Source: an uncultured Moraxella sp. (lineage in GTDB: Bacteria > Pseudomonadota > Gammaproteobacteria > Pseudomonadales > Moraxellaceae). From it: 6,475 nucleotides of DNA. The notes under the pieces were generated by a model, which saw nothing but the letters and a program-made list of their open reading frames with translations, ran no database searches and was not told the origin of the DNA. The DNA is taken from positions 1 to 6,475 of the forward strand of contig CALJUC010000023.1 of the NCBI GenBank assembly GCA_937975585.1. Reading direction: 5' to 3'. Below are positions 1-6,027 of the stretch, piece by piece. Within the stretch, counting starts at the first letter, position 1. Each line of letters begins with the position of its first letter. The position numbers and the translations under genes were made by a program.

Positions 1-80
1 TCTCCTTTGTATTAAAACTGCAAAGCCTGTCTGATATCTAATCCTGCTTTTTGAACTCTGAATTTGTGAATTCCTAATTA

Positions 81-109
81 TTTATATAATTATAATTTTA
101 AGTTTGCAA
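81..109 (-). promoter_or_regulatory. Possible divergent promoter for a gene off the left edge
   Basis: Read on the minus strand, TTGCAA (109 to 104) and TATAAA (86 to 81) are separated by 17 bp, which fits a sigma-70 promoter pointing left. The first eight bases of the window are AAAGGAGA on the minus strand, a good Shine-Dalgarno site, so a leftward gene may begin a few bases outside the window. The region is very AT-rich, so chance matches are likely. Confidence 0.35.
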
Positions 110-124
110 AATTTACCGTATAAT
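96..124 (+). promoter_or_regulatory. fabG: Candidate promoter of the FabG-like reductase gene
   Basis: A perfect TATAAT lies at 119-124. The best-placed -35 hexamer, 17 bp upstream, is only TTTTAA (96-101), although the upstream sequence is very AT-rich and could act as an UP element. Transcription would start near 131 and leave a leader of about 130 nt before the ATG at 264. The -10 box is convincing and the -35 is not. Confidence 0.4.
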
Positions 125-132
125 AACCCAAA

Positions 133-148
133 CATGATATAAATCATG
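133..148. repeat. Inverted repeat at the predicted transcription start (possible operator)
   Basis: CATGAT (133-138) and ATCATG (143-148) form a perfect inverted repeat around a 4-nt centre, ATAA. It begins about 8 bp after the TATAAT box and so covers the expected start site, where a bound dimeric repressor would block transcription. No regulator is identified. Confidence 0.35.
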
Positions 149-231
149 ACACAATGCCAGTCACTTAATTAATAAAACGGGACAGTTTATCGCTATTTTG
201 CTAGCTGATGCACTGATTAGTCCCCTTGATG

Positions 232-252
232 ACAATATACGTACAATATACG
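232..252 (+). repeat. Tandem 11-bp direct repeat just upstream of the FabG-like start codon
   Basis: ACAATATACG occurs at 232-241 and again at 243-252, giving an 11-bp period, about one helical turn. The second copy overlaps the Shine-Dalgarno region (AAGGAG at 253-258). It could be a binding site on DNA or mRNA, or a small slippage duplication. The repeat is seen directly; any function is inference. Confidence 0.5.
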
Positions 253-263
253 AAGGAGTGTTT

Positions 264-1658
264 ATGTCAGACCGTTATTCAGAATTTGTCCAATCTGGCC
301 TTGGTAAAAAAGTCGCCCAAAACTTAGGCTTACCGATGCCAGTCACGCTAGAGCGTTATCGAGAAGGCCAAGCACCGATTACCGGTAGTGTGATTTTTGG
401 CAGCAGTCAAAATGCACCATTAACGACTGCGATTGCGCAGTTTTTGGCCAATATAAACGCTACCGTGTATAACGATAGCAACCAAAGCGCCAATTCAGCA
501 TTAGACGCAGTTGGTATCAAGGCGAGTGCTTACGATGAAGAAAGCCGCTATAAAGTGGCATTATTTGATGCCTCGGGCATTCGTAATGTCGAAGAATTAA
601 AGCAAGTGTATGAATTTTTTCATCCGATTGCGCGTGCTATTGAAAAGTCAGGTCGCGTGATTATTATCGGTATCGACCCAAAAGCTTGTGACAGTATTGA
701 GCAAGCTGCCGCCCAACGCGGTCTTGATGGGTTTGCTAAATCAGTCGGTAAAGAGTTCAAACGCGGTATTACCAGCCAAGTGATTTATGCCACGCCGAAT
801 GGTGATGACAAGGATTTGGCCAATTTGGAATCGACACTGCGCTTTTTTGCCTCACCACGTTCAGCCTATGTGTCGGGTCAAGCGATTTATGTCGGTAAAG
901 GCGATGCGGTAACGGTGAACTGGGATAAACCATTAACCGGAAAAACCATGTTAGTAACAGGTGCTAGCCGTGGTATTGGTGAAGCCATTGCTCGCGTGTT
1001 GGCACGTGATGGTGCGCATGTCATTTGTCTAGATGTGGCAGCCCAACAACCTGAACTACAAAAAGTAGCGGGCGAAATTGGTGGTTCAAGCCTTGTGCTT
1101 GATATCACTTCAAAAGATGCCGGACAAAAAATCGCAGCCGCCGCGGCCAAACGTGGCGGGCTTGATGCGATTATCCATAATGCCGGTGTTACCCGTGATA
1201 AGACCTTGGCAAAAATGGATGACAAAATGTGGGACTTAGTGCTCAACATTAACCTGAATGCCGAAGAGCAGATTAATAAATATTTGCTTGAGAACAATGG
1301 CTTTAATGCCAATGCCCGTATTGTGGGTGTCGCATCTATTAGCGGTATTGCCGGTAATCTTGGCCAAACCAACTATGCCTTGAGTAAAGCCGGGGTAATT
1401 GGTGCCGTGCAGGCAACCGCGCCAACCTTAACCAATGGTATTACTATTAATGCCGTTGCACCAGGCTTTATCGAAACCCAAATGACCGCCGCGATTCCAT
1501 TTGCGATTCGTGAAGCGGGACGCCGTATGAACTCAATGAGCCAAGGCGGCTTGCCTGTTGATGTGGCTGAAACCATTGCTTGGTTGGCGTGTCCGGCCTC
1601 GGGCGCTATCAATGGTCAAATTGTTCGCGTGTGTGGACAGAGCTTACTGGGTGCTTAA
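264..1658 (+). CDS. fabG: High-molecular-weight 3-oxoacyl-ACP/CoA reductase (FabG4-like SDR)
   Basis: A cytosolic short-chain dehydrogenase predicted to reduce 3-oxoacyl thioesters to 3-hydroxyacyl thioesters. The 464-residue protein has two parts: an N-terminal flavodoxin-like region (about 1-220) and a C-terminal ketoreductase (about 224-464). The second carries the Rossmann motif TGASRGIG (232-239), HNAG (305-308), and the catalytic residues Asn330, Ser358, Tyr371 and Lys375. Asp257 at the end of the second strand suggests NADH rather than NADPH. The C-terminal half, including NAVAPGFIETQMTAAIP and the ending RVCGQxxxGA, closely resembles what I recall of the mycobacterial high-molecular-weight FabG4 (Rv0242c), which is about twice the length of ordinary FabG. 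I chose the ATG at 264 because AAGGAG lies 5 nt upstream; an in-frame TTG at 198 lacks such a site and adds 22 unconvincing residues. A strong terminator follows. The physiological substrate (ACP or CoA thioester) is not determined by the sequence. Confidence 0.93.
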   Translation: MSDRYSEFVQSGLGKKVAQNLGLPMPVTLERYREGQAPITGSVIFGSSQNAPLTTAIAQFLANINATVYNDSNQSANSALDAVGIKASAYDEESRYKVALFDASGIRNVEELKQVYEFFHPIARAIEKSGRVIIIGIDPKACDSIEQAAAQRGLDGFAKSVGKEFKRGITSQVIYATPNGDDKDLANLESTLRFFASPRSAYVSGQAIYVGKGDAVTVNWDKPLTGKTMLVTGASRGIGEAIARVLARDGAHVICLDVAAQQPELQKVAGEIGGSSLVLDITSKDAGQKIAAAAAKRGGLDAIIHNAGVTRDKTLAKMDDKMWDLVLNINLNAEEQINKYLLENNGFNANARIVGVASISGIAGNLGQTNYALSKAGVIGAVQATAPTLTNGITINAVAPGFIETQMTAAIPFAIREAGRRMNSMSQGGLPVDVAETIAWLACPASGAINGQIVRVCGQSLLGA

Positions 1659-1690
1659 GCTACTCACCAAGACACTAAGAAGTACACGAC

Positions 1691-1723
1691 AAAAACGGAT
1701 TTTATATAAAATCCGTTTTTTTT
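1691..1723 (+). terminator. Rho-independent terminator after the FabG-like gene
   Basis: Positions 1691-1720 are a perfect palindrome. The arms begin AAAAACGGATTTTA and meet at a TATA centre, and the 3' arm runs into a tract of eight T residues (1716-1723). The 5' A tract makes it potentially bidirectional. It lies about 30 bp after the stop codon and separates the reductase from the dehydratase transcriptionally. Confidence 0.9.
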
Positions 1724-1852
1724 AGCGGGTCATTATCTGCAAAATATGCTTAATGGTAGCCGTCATACAAGATTAGAACAAGTACTCTAGTCAACCGTAA
1801 CAACTTATGATAACGTGTGTAAAAATTTAACAATTTAGCAGTTACAATCGCT

Positions 1853-1858
1853 TATAAT
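1853..1858 (+). promoter_or_regulatory. -10 box of the MaoC-like dehydratase gene
   Basis: TATAAT occurs 31 bp upstream of the start codon, in a gap closed on its left by a terminator, so a promoter is expected here. No good -35 hexamer is visible at 16-18 bp; the nearest resemblance, TTAACA at 1827-1832, is 20 bp away. An activator may be needed, or the -35 may simply be weak. Confidence 0.45.
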
Positions 1859-1889
1859 AACTCAAAAGCAAGATATCTAAGGACAGTCC

Positions 1890-2801
1890 ATGTCAAATCA
1901 GCATTTTAAAGCCTTACCAAAACCCCATACAACGTATGCCAATATTATTAAAAGTTTATTGCCAATTGGCGACAGTGATAAAGTCGACAAAACCGTATTA
2001 CCCGAAGCCACCTATACAGTGGACACACTAGAAATTGACCACGAAAACCTGACCGATTACCGTAAAATTTGCGGTTTTAAAAACAACGGTTTGGTACCAC
2101 CCACATATTTTGCTGTGCTATCGCAAGCCTTGCAGATGAACATGATGGTCAAAGAGCCGTTTCCCTTTGTCATGTTGGGCTTAGTGCATGTCGAAAACAG
2201 CGTTACCCAACATCGCCCGATTTCTGAAGACAGTGAGTTTACCTTATCGGTGAGCTTGGCGAATTTACGCGACCATGACAAGGGTAAGCAATTTGACTTT
2301 ATCACGCGTGTGCATGAAAAAGATGAATTGGTGTGGGAAGGCACCTCAACCTATTTATCACGTCAAAAAAGCAAAAAAACCCAAAATCGTGCAAAAACAC
2401 CGACCGAGCCGACTGAAAAACCCACCTTGGATGAAAATGATATGCGTCATCTTTGGGAGATTCCTGAAGACTTGGGTCGCCGCTATGCGTTCGTGTCAGG
2501 TGACTTTAACCTCATTCACTTACATCCGCTATCAGCACGCGCCTTTGGTTTCCCAAAAGCCATTGCACATGGTATGTGGTCGAAGGCCAAATGCTTAGCC
2601 GAACTTGGTGAATTACCGGCTAAATTTCGCTGTGACGTGTCATTTAAATTACCGATTTTCTTGCCATCTGAAGTCGAGTTTATCGCCAAATACGACAATC
2701 GCGATGAACATATCGACTTTGGTGTATATGATGTTAGTTCGTCAAAACCGCATGTGATTGGTCTGATGACAGATTTAACCAATGATAAAAAAACTATTTA
2801 A
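1890..2801 (+). CDS. MaoC-like acyl dehydratase (double hotdog)
   Basis: A 303-residue protein of the MaoC / R-specific enoyl hydratase family, which interconverts (R)-3-hydroxyacyl and trans-2-enoyl thioesters. The C-terminal hotdog (about 185-300) has the hydratase-2 signature: YAFVSGDFNLIH (199-210) with the expected catalytic Asp205 and His210, then FGFPKAIAHGMW (219-230). The usual proline of the DxNPIH motif is leucine here. The N-terminal half (about 40-160) is a degenerate hotdog without catalytic residues, joined by a Lys/Thr/Pro-rich linker (about 158-180). There is no signal peptide, so it is cytosolic. The start is supported by AAGGACA (1879-1885), 4 nt upstream. It follows the FabG-like gene, whose product would supply the hydroxyacyl substrate, but a terminator lies between them. 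The direction and chain length of the reaction cannot be read from the sequence. Confidence 0.88.
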   Translation: MSNQHFKALPKPHTTYANIIKSLLPIGDSDKVDKTVLPEATYTVDTLEIDHENLTDYRKICGFKNNGLVPPTYFAVLSQALQMNMMVKEPFPFVMLGLVHVENSVTQHRPISEDSEFTLSVSLANLRDHDKGKQFDFITRVHEKDELVWEGTSTYLSRQKSKKTQNRAKTPTEPTEKPTLDENDMRHLWEIPEDLGRRYAFVSGDFNLIHLHPLSARAFGFPKAIAHGMWSKAKCLAELGELPAKFRCDVSFKLPIFLPSEVEFIAKYDNRDEHIDFGVYDVSSSKPHVIGLMTDLTNDKKTI

Positions 2802-2808
2802 ATACAAT

Positions 2809-2837
2809 AGGTAATATAGCTATTAGCACTATTACCT
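2809..2837 (+). other. Hairpin after the MaoC-like gene, without a T tract
   Basis: AGGTAATA (2809-2816) pairs perfectly with TATTACCT (2830-2837) around a 13-nt loop, 8 bp after the dehydratase stop codon. No run of T follows, so it is not a standard intrinsic terminator. It may protect the mRNA 3' end or attenuate transcription into the next gene. Confidence 0.35.
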
Positions 2838-2897
2838 AGTCCTTCAGTACTATTTGAGAACATACCAACAACCAGATAAAAAAAGAGAATCAAAATC

Positions 2898-3398
2898 ATG
2901 AGTGAAAATAATTTAACACAAAACAATGGCCTTGATGTGGCACTACTTCAACAACAATTTCGTCAAAATGGATTGGGTGAGGTACTAAATCCAGCAGACA
3001 ATATTGTGGTCACGGGGTTATTAACACCAGATGTGATTGAAGGCTTAAAGCAAGCCAACGTTGAGGTCGTTATCAATGTGCAACCCGAAGATGAGCTTAC
3101 CTTTGATGAGCAAGCAGCATTGCAAGCAGTCGGTATCGACTATGCCGATATTGCCATTCGCGGTGCCGAAGACTTGACCGAAGCGACTATTGCCGAATTT
3201 GACAAAGCCCTGAATACCCATGAAGGAAAAAATACCTTGATGCATTGTAAATCAGGTAACCGTGTGGGCGCGGCAGTGGCCTTACGTGATGGTTGGATTC
3301 GTGGCTGTAACCCTGAAACCGCACTGGCAAATGGCAAAGCAGCGGGCTTATTGGGGCTTGAGCAGGAAGTGCAAAGCCGCCTATTGGCAGCGCGCTAA
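2898..3398 (+). CDS. TIGR01244/DUF442-family phosphatase-like or sulfurtransferase-like protein
   Basis: A 166-residue soluble protein with the fold signals of the DUF442/TIGR01244 family, the domain also fused to metallo-beta-lactamases in 'beta-lactamase hydrolase-like' proteins. The active-site loop is MHCKSGNR (115-122), with nucleophile Cys117 and Arg122. The C-x4-R spacing matches this family and rhodaneses rather than the CX5R of classical protein tyrosine phosphatases. Family members are labelled variously as phosphatase or sulfurtransferase, and this sequence does not settle which. The usual start of the domain (detecting 'GLLTPDVIEGLKQANVEVVIN', about 40-60) is present, and the first 30 residues resemble a short extension. 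No fused hydrolase domain or signal peptide is present. The Shine-Dalgarno site is weak (AAGAGA at 2883-2888), suggesting modest translation. It sits 96 bp after the dehydratase, perhaps on the same transcript. Confidence 0.8.
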   Translation: MSENNLTQNNGLDVALLQQQFRQNGLGEVLNPADNIVVTGLLTPDVIEGLKQANVEVVINVQPEDELTFDEQAALQAVGIDYADIAIRGAEDLTEATIAEFDKALNTHEGKNTLMHCKSGNRVGAAVALRDGWIRGCNPETALANGKAAGLLGLEQEVQSRLLAAR

Positions 3399-3483
3399 GC
3401 GAGTATAACACGCTTAAACTTGCTACGATTGGCAAATTAGGCACACAAGCTAAGCACTATTCAATCGCTATCGTGAATCAACA

Positions 3484-3517
3484 ACGGCTAGGGTGATACA
3501 AGCCACTAGCCGTCTTT
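3484..3517 (+). terminator. Probable terminator after the TIGR01244-family gene
   Basis: ACGGCTAG (3484-3491) and CTAGCCGT (3506-3513) form a perfect 8-bp stem with a 14-nt loop, followed by CTTT. The T tract is short, so termination may be leaky. A weaker 6-bp hairpin (TAAGCG/CGCTTA) overlaps the stop codon at 3396-3416. Confidence 0.55.
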
Positions 3518-3574
3518 GAGGCATCGACGTTATATACAGAATGCTAGATAAAGGATTTTGGACAAAAAAATACT

Positions 3575-4876
3575 ATGGATTATCACGCGTTAAATCAGCA
3601 GTTAGCACAGATACTCAGCCAGTTTGACCTAAATCAATCGTTGGGTGGGGGAAGTTTGGCGATTTATCATCAAGGGAACTTGGTGACTGCGCTTACGCAT
3701 GGTAGTGCCCAAATTGATAAGGCCACAGGTGCAGTGACACCTTGGACGTCGCATACCTTGTCATTGAACTTTTCAACAGGTAAAGGTATTTTGGTCACCT
3801 TGGTGCATGTCTTGGTATCGCAAGGTTTGCTTGATTATGATACTGCTATTGCTGACTATTGGCCCTCGTTTGTACAAAATGGTAAACAGCATATTACCTT
3901 ACGCCATGTGTTAAGCCATGAGGCTAAACTGTTTGACATTACCACTATTACTGCGCATGCCAAAGATATGTTGGACTGGGCGGCAATGCTAGTAAATGTT
4001 GAGCAGATGGGGCTATCAACACCTAGTTTGACTAGCAATACGTGTGATAATGATGAAAATGATAATTGGGTCGCTTATAGTGCCTTGGTATCTGGTTGGG
4101 TCGTGGGTGGTTTGATTGAGCGCGTGACACAGCAGCCTTTACAGCAAGCGCTTGAACAATATCTTCTTGCACCATTAGGTTTAGTCGGTCAGGTGTATTT
4201 TGGTGTGCCTGAGTCAGTCTTGCCGACAGTCGCGGCCCAAATGCGCCAAAAAGAAGGTGCAAATAAACCTGTGTTAGCCGAAGATACGGAATCTACGCTA
4301 GCATTTTATCAAAGTCTGCCGTTTTATCCGGATTGGCAAGCGATAGCCAATACTGACAAACCACTGACCACACAAGCGGTAAACTCGCTGTATTTTAACC
4401 CAAGTTGCATTGATATCAATGACTATAAATCGGCACTCGTACCCGTGGGGAGCCGCCAGTTTAACTACTACCACCCGCTAAGCCTACAGGCCAAAATCCC
4501 AGCCGCCAATGGTGTGGCAAGTAGTGTGGCACTTGTCACTATCTATGCCATGCTAGCTAATCAAGGTGAGTGGCAAGGGCAGAGCGTCATACAGCCACAA
4601 GTATTTGCTGAGTTGTCGCGTATCCATAATAAGCGTATTGATAAGGTAATGCCAGCGGTTATGCAGTGGCGATTGGGCTACCATCGTGTATTTAGTTTAC
4701 TACATGACACCACGACCGCATTTGGTCATATGGGCTATAATGGCTCGATGGCGTGGTGCGACCCAAATCGCGATCTTGCTGTGGCCTTTGTTCATAATTA
4801 TGATGTGACTATGCTTGGCGATATTCGCCAGTTTATTTTGAATGAAACAATTTTAAACTTTTTTGATAGTAACTAA
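3575..4876 (+). CDS. Serine hydrolase, beta-lactamase/EstB-like family
   Basis: A 433-residue member of the beta-lactamase-fold serine hydrolases (class C / EstB / CubicO group), which includes esterases and peptidases as well as beta-lactamases. The nucleophile motif SxxK is STGK (Ser67-Lys70), the second-tyrosine motif is YSA (Tyr168), and the KTG-equivalent is HMG (385-387) within GHMGYNGS. HxG in place of KTG is typical of esterase-like members. The family segment LRHVLSHEAKLF (109-120) is also present, in place of the usual 'LLTHTSGL'. No signal peptide or lipobox is visible, so it is predicted cytosolic, which argues against a drug-hydrolysing periplasmic beta-lactamase. The ATG at 3575 is the only start near the head of the domain; its ribosome site is weak (GGA at 3560-3562, with AAGGA further upstream at 3551-3555). 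It lies 43 bp before the HIT gene, so the two are probably co-transcribed. The substrate is unknown. Confidence 0.85.
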   Translation: MDYHALNQQLAQILSQFDLNQSLGGGSLAIYHQGNLVTALTHGSAQIDKATGAVTPWTSHTLSLNFSTGKGILVTLVHVLVSQGLLDYDTAIADYWPSFVQNGKQHITLRHVLSHEAKLFDITTITAHAKDMLDWAAMLVNVEQMGLSTPSLTSNTCDNDENDNWVAYSALVSGWVVGGLIERVTQQPLQQALEQYLLAPLGLVGQVYFGVPESVLPTVAAQMRQKEGANKPVLAEDTESTLAFYQSLPFYPDWQAIANTDKPLTTQAVNSLYFNPSCIDINDYKSALVPVGSRQFNYYHPLSLQAKIPAANGVASSVALVTIYAMLANQGEWQGQSVIQPQVFAELSRIHNKRIDKVMPAVMQWRLGYHRVFSLLHDTTTAFGHMGYNGSMAWCDPNRDLAVAFVHNYDVTMLGDIRQFILNETILNFFDSN

Positions 4877-4919
4877 CGATTTTTTTATTTAATGACTAGA
4901 CATTAACAAGGATGCTGCT

Positions 4920-5339
4920 ATGACTTATGACAATCAAAACGTATTTGCCAAGATTTTACGTGGGGAAATTCCTAATCATACTATTTATGAAGATGACAAG
5001 ACTTTAGCATTTATGGACGTCATGCCGATGGCGCGAGGTCATGCGCTAGTGATTCCTAAATATGAAGCGGTAGAGTTATCCGATATGCCAGCTGAGTATA
5101 TTGCTGCTGTATTTGCCACTGCGCAAAAAGTCATGGCTGCCCAACGACAAGTGTTAAATCGCAAAGGCATTGTACAAATGCAGCTCAATAATAGCGAAGC
5201 AGGTCAGTCGGTATTCCACTATCACGTGCATTTAATCCCATCGAGTATTTATCATTTGGGTGTGCATGAAGAACGTAGCGCTGACCATGCTGACCTTGCA
5301 GCGTTGGCCGAGCAACTTCGTGAAGCCATTGCCAAATAA
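4920..5339 (+). CDS. HIT-family nucleotide-binding hydrolase
   Basis: A 139-residue cytosolic histidine-triad protein of the HinT/HIT branch, whose members hydrolyse nucleoside phosphoramidates, AMP-lysine-type adducts or dinucleoside polyphosphates. The triad is HYHVHLIP with His100, His102 and His104, preceded by GQSVFH (95-100). The N-terminal family signature is FAKILRGEIPNHTIYEDD (9-26), followed by FMDVMPMARGHALVIPK (31-47). The length is normal for the family. Translation starts at an ATG 7 nt after AAGGA (4908-4912). It follows the serine hydrolase by 43 bp with only an AT-rich 6-bp hairpin (4889-4906) between them, so it is probably the second gene of that transcript. The real substrate is not evident. 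No terminator is seen before the tRNA promoter. Confidence 0.93.
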   Translation: MTYDNQNVFAKILRGEIPNHTIYEDDKTLAFMDVMPMARGHALVIPKYEAVELSDMPAEYIAAVFATAQKVMAAQRQVLNRKGIVQMQLNNSEAGQSVFHYHVHLIPSSIYHLGVHEERSADHADLAALAEQLREAIAK

Positions 5340-5432
5340 TAGTCGCAAGAATGGGTATTTACTCAGGCTTTTGTAAAAATTCGCGTACGAAAAATCTTAA
5401 TGCAAATTTTTTTGAAAATAGTAAAAAAATAC

Positions 5433-5460
5433 TTGCATGATTCAAAAATCTGTATATAAT
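5433..5460 (+). promoter_or_regulatory. Promoter of the tRNA-Leu gene
   Basis: TTGCAT (5433-5438) and a perfect TATAAT (5455-5460) are separated by 16 bp, with an A/T-rich stretch upstream. The following bases, AGCACCCCAC, are GC-rich next to the -10 box, the discriminator type associated with stringent (ppGpp) control of stable RNA genes. Transcription would start near 5467, giving a leader of about 50 nt to be trimmed. Confidence 0.75.
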
Positions 5461-5517
5461 AGCACCCCACATAGACGGTGATTCTAAATAACGAAAAGCC
5501 TATCTATAACCATTTAT

Positions 5518-5604
5518 GCCAGTGTGGTGAAATTGGTAGACACGTCGGATTCAAAATCCGATGCCTTTAAAAGCGTGTCGGTTCGAGTCCGACCACTGGT
5601 ACCA
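5518..5604 (+). tRNA. tRNA-Leu (anticodon CAA, reads UUG)
   Basis: An 87-nt tRNA. The acceptor arm GCCAGTG (5518-5524) pairs with CACTGGT (5594-5600), with one G-U pair at the end. The anticodon stem TCGGA/TCCGA (5545-5549/5557-5561) encloses the loop TTCAAAA, whose anticodon is CAA (5552-5554). A long variable arm (about 5562-5576) marks it as class II, as expected for leucine. The T arm is GTCGG-TTCGAGT-CCGAC (5577-5593). The discriminator A and CCA (5602-5604) are encoded. The body fits gammaproteobacterial tRNA-Leu(CAA), consistent with the genes to its left. Confidence 0.96.
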
Positions 5605-5637
5605 TCTAGTTGTTTTATACAATCAGATACAGTATAG

Positions 5638-5662
5638 AAACCCTTGATTTTTCAAGGGTTTT
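5638..5662 (+). terminator. Terminator after tRNA-Leu
   Basis: AAACCCTTGA (5638-5647) and TCAAGGGTTT (5652-5661) form a perfect 10-bp stem with a TTTT loop, ending in TTTT (5659-5662). It is correctly placed 33 nt after the tRNA CCA end. Its 5' A tract could also stop transcription from the other direction. Confidence 0.88.
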
Positions 5663-5672
5663 CTGCTAAATT
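5644..5672 (+). promoter_or_regulatory. Possible promoter of the HU gene, overlapping the tRNA terminator
   Basis: TTGATT (5644-5649) lies 17 bp before TAAATT (5667-5672), which is preceded by TGC in the extended -10 position. Transcription would begin near 5679, just before the 5' UTR hairpin. Only about 20 bp separate the terminator from that hairpin, leaving little other room for a promoter. Both hexamers are 4/6 matches, so this is tentative. Confidence 0.3.
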
Positions 5673-5682
5673 TTGATAAGCA

Positions 5683-5717
5683 GGCAGGATATTCACGATT
5701 GGCCGCGAATATCTGCC
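5683..5717 (+). promoter_or_regulatory. Hairpin in the 5' leader of the HU gene
   Basis: GGCAG (5683-5687) pairs with CTGCC (5713-5717), and ATATTC (5689-5694) pairs with GAATAT (5707-5712). The result is an 11-bp stem with a single bulged G (5688) and a 12-nt loop, ACGATTGGCCGC. It ends 22 nt before the Shine-Dalgarno site and lacks a T tract, so it is not a terminator. A role in mRNA stability or translational control of HU is inference. Confidence 0.5.
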
Positions 5718-5754
5718 AACATAAGCAAAACCATTATTTAAGGAGGCTACGATC

Positions 5755-6027
5755 GTGAATAAAAATGAATTGGTAGCTAGCGTTGCTGAAAAAGCAGGCT
5801 TAGCAAAAAAAGATGCTGAAAAAGCAGTTAATGCTTTATTCGCTAGCATCGAAGAAGCTTTAGTAGCGGGAGATAAAGTACAATTAATCGGTTTTGGTAC
5901 TTTTGAAGTTAGAACTCGCGAAGAAAGAAAAGGTCGTAATCCTAAAAATGGTGAGGAAATTACTATTCCTGCATCAAAAAACCCTGCTTTTAAAGCCGGT
6001 AAAGGTTTAAAAGAAGCTGTAAACTAA
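5755..6027 (+). CDS. hup: HU-family DNA-binding protein
   Basis: A 90-residue nucleoid protein that binds and bends DNA as a dimer. It has the standard HU length and layout: helical N-terminal half (about 1-45), GFGTF (46-50), the DNA-intercalating beta-arm GRNPKNGEE (60-68) with Pro63 at the tip, and the closing PAFKAGKGLKEAVN (77-90). The start is a GTG placed 8 nt after a near-ideal AAGGAGG (5740-5746). The sequence is closer in character to Clostridia/Negativicutes HU than to the HU-beta I would expect in Moraxellaceae. Two of its four arginine codons are AGA, while none of the 56 arginine codons in the five upstream genes is AGA or AGG. The gene therefore appears foreign to the left part of the window. 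It stands alone, ending in a very long palindrome. Confidence 0.95.
   Translation: MNKNELVASVAEKAGLAKKDAEKAVNALFASIEEALVAGDKVQLIGFGTFEVRTREERKGRNPKNGEEITIPASKNPAFKAGKGLKEAVN

Noticed and set aside
198..263. In-frame upstream TTG start extending the FabG-like protein by 22 residues
   Set aside because: It has no ribosome site, the added residues look like non-coding sequence, and the ATG at 264 has AAGGAG at ideal spacing and begins with the residues expected for the family.
887..1612. Antisense open frames opposite the FabG-like gene
   Set aside because: Their translations show no domain or plausible composition, and they mirror the codon structure of a clearly conserved gene on the other strand.
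2275..2598. Overlapping + strand frame inside the dehydratase gene
   Set aside because: The real reading frame carries the hydratase signature with catalytic residues; this frame has no ribosome site or recognisable motif.
3045..3444. Three overlapping antisense frames opposite the TIGR01244-family gene
   Set aside because: They are shadows of the sense gene with no ribosome sites or domain content.
3575..4876. Serine hydrolase as an antibiotic-resistance beta-lactamase
   Set aside because: There is no signal peptide, the third motif is HxG rather than KTG, and the sequence sits in the esterase/peptidase side of the family.
4889..4906. TTAATG/CATTAA hairpin between the serine hydrolase and HIT genes as a terminator
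   Set aside because: It is a 6-bp stem with little GC, and the T run (4880-4890) lies before rather than after it; co-transcription of the two genes seems more likely.
5518..5755. Mobile island inserted at the tRNA-Leu gene
   Set aside because: No integrase, no transposase and no duplicate of the tRNA 3' end is visible inside the window; an assembly join explains the change at least as well.
5652..5849. Antisense frame across the HU leader and start
   Set aside because: It runs through a terminator and a structured leader, has no domain content, and opposes a certain gene.
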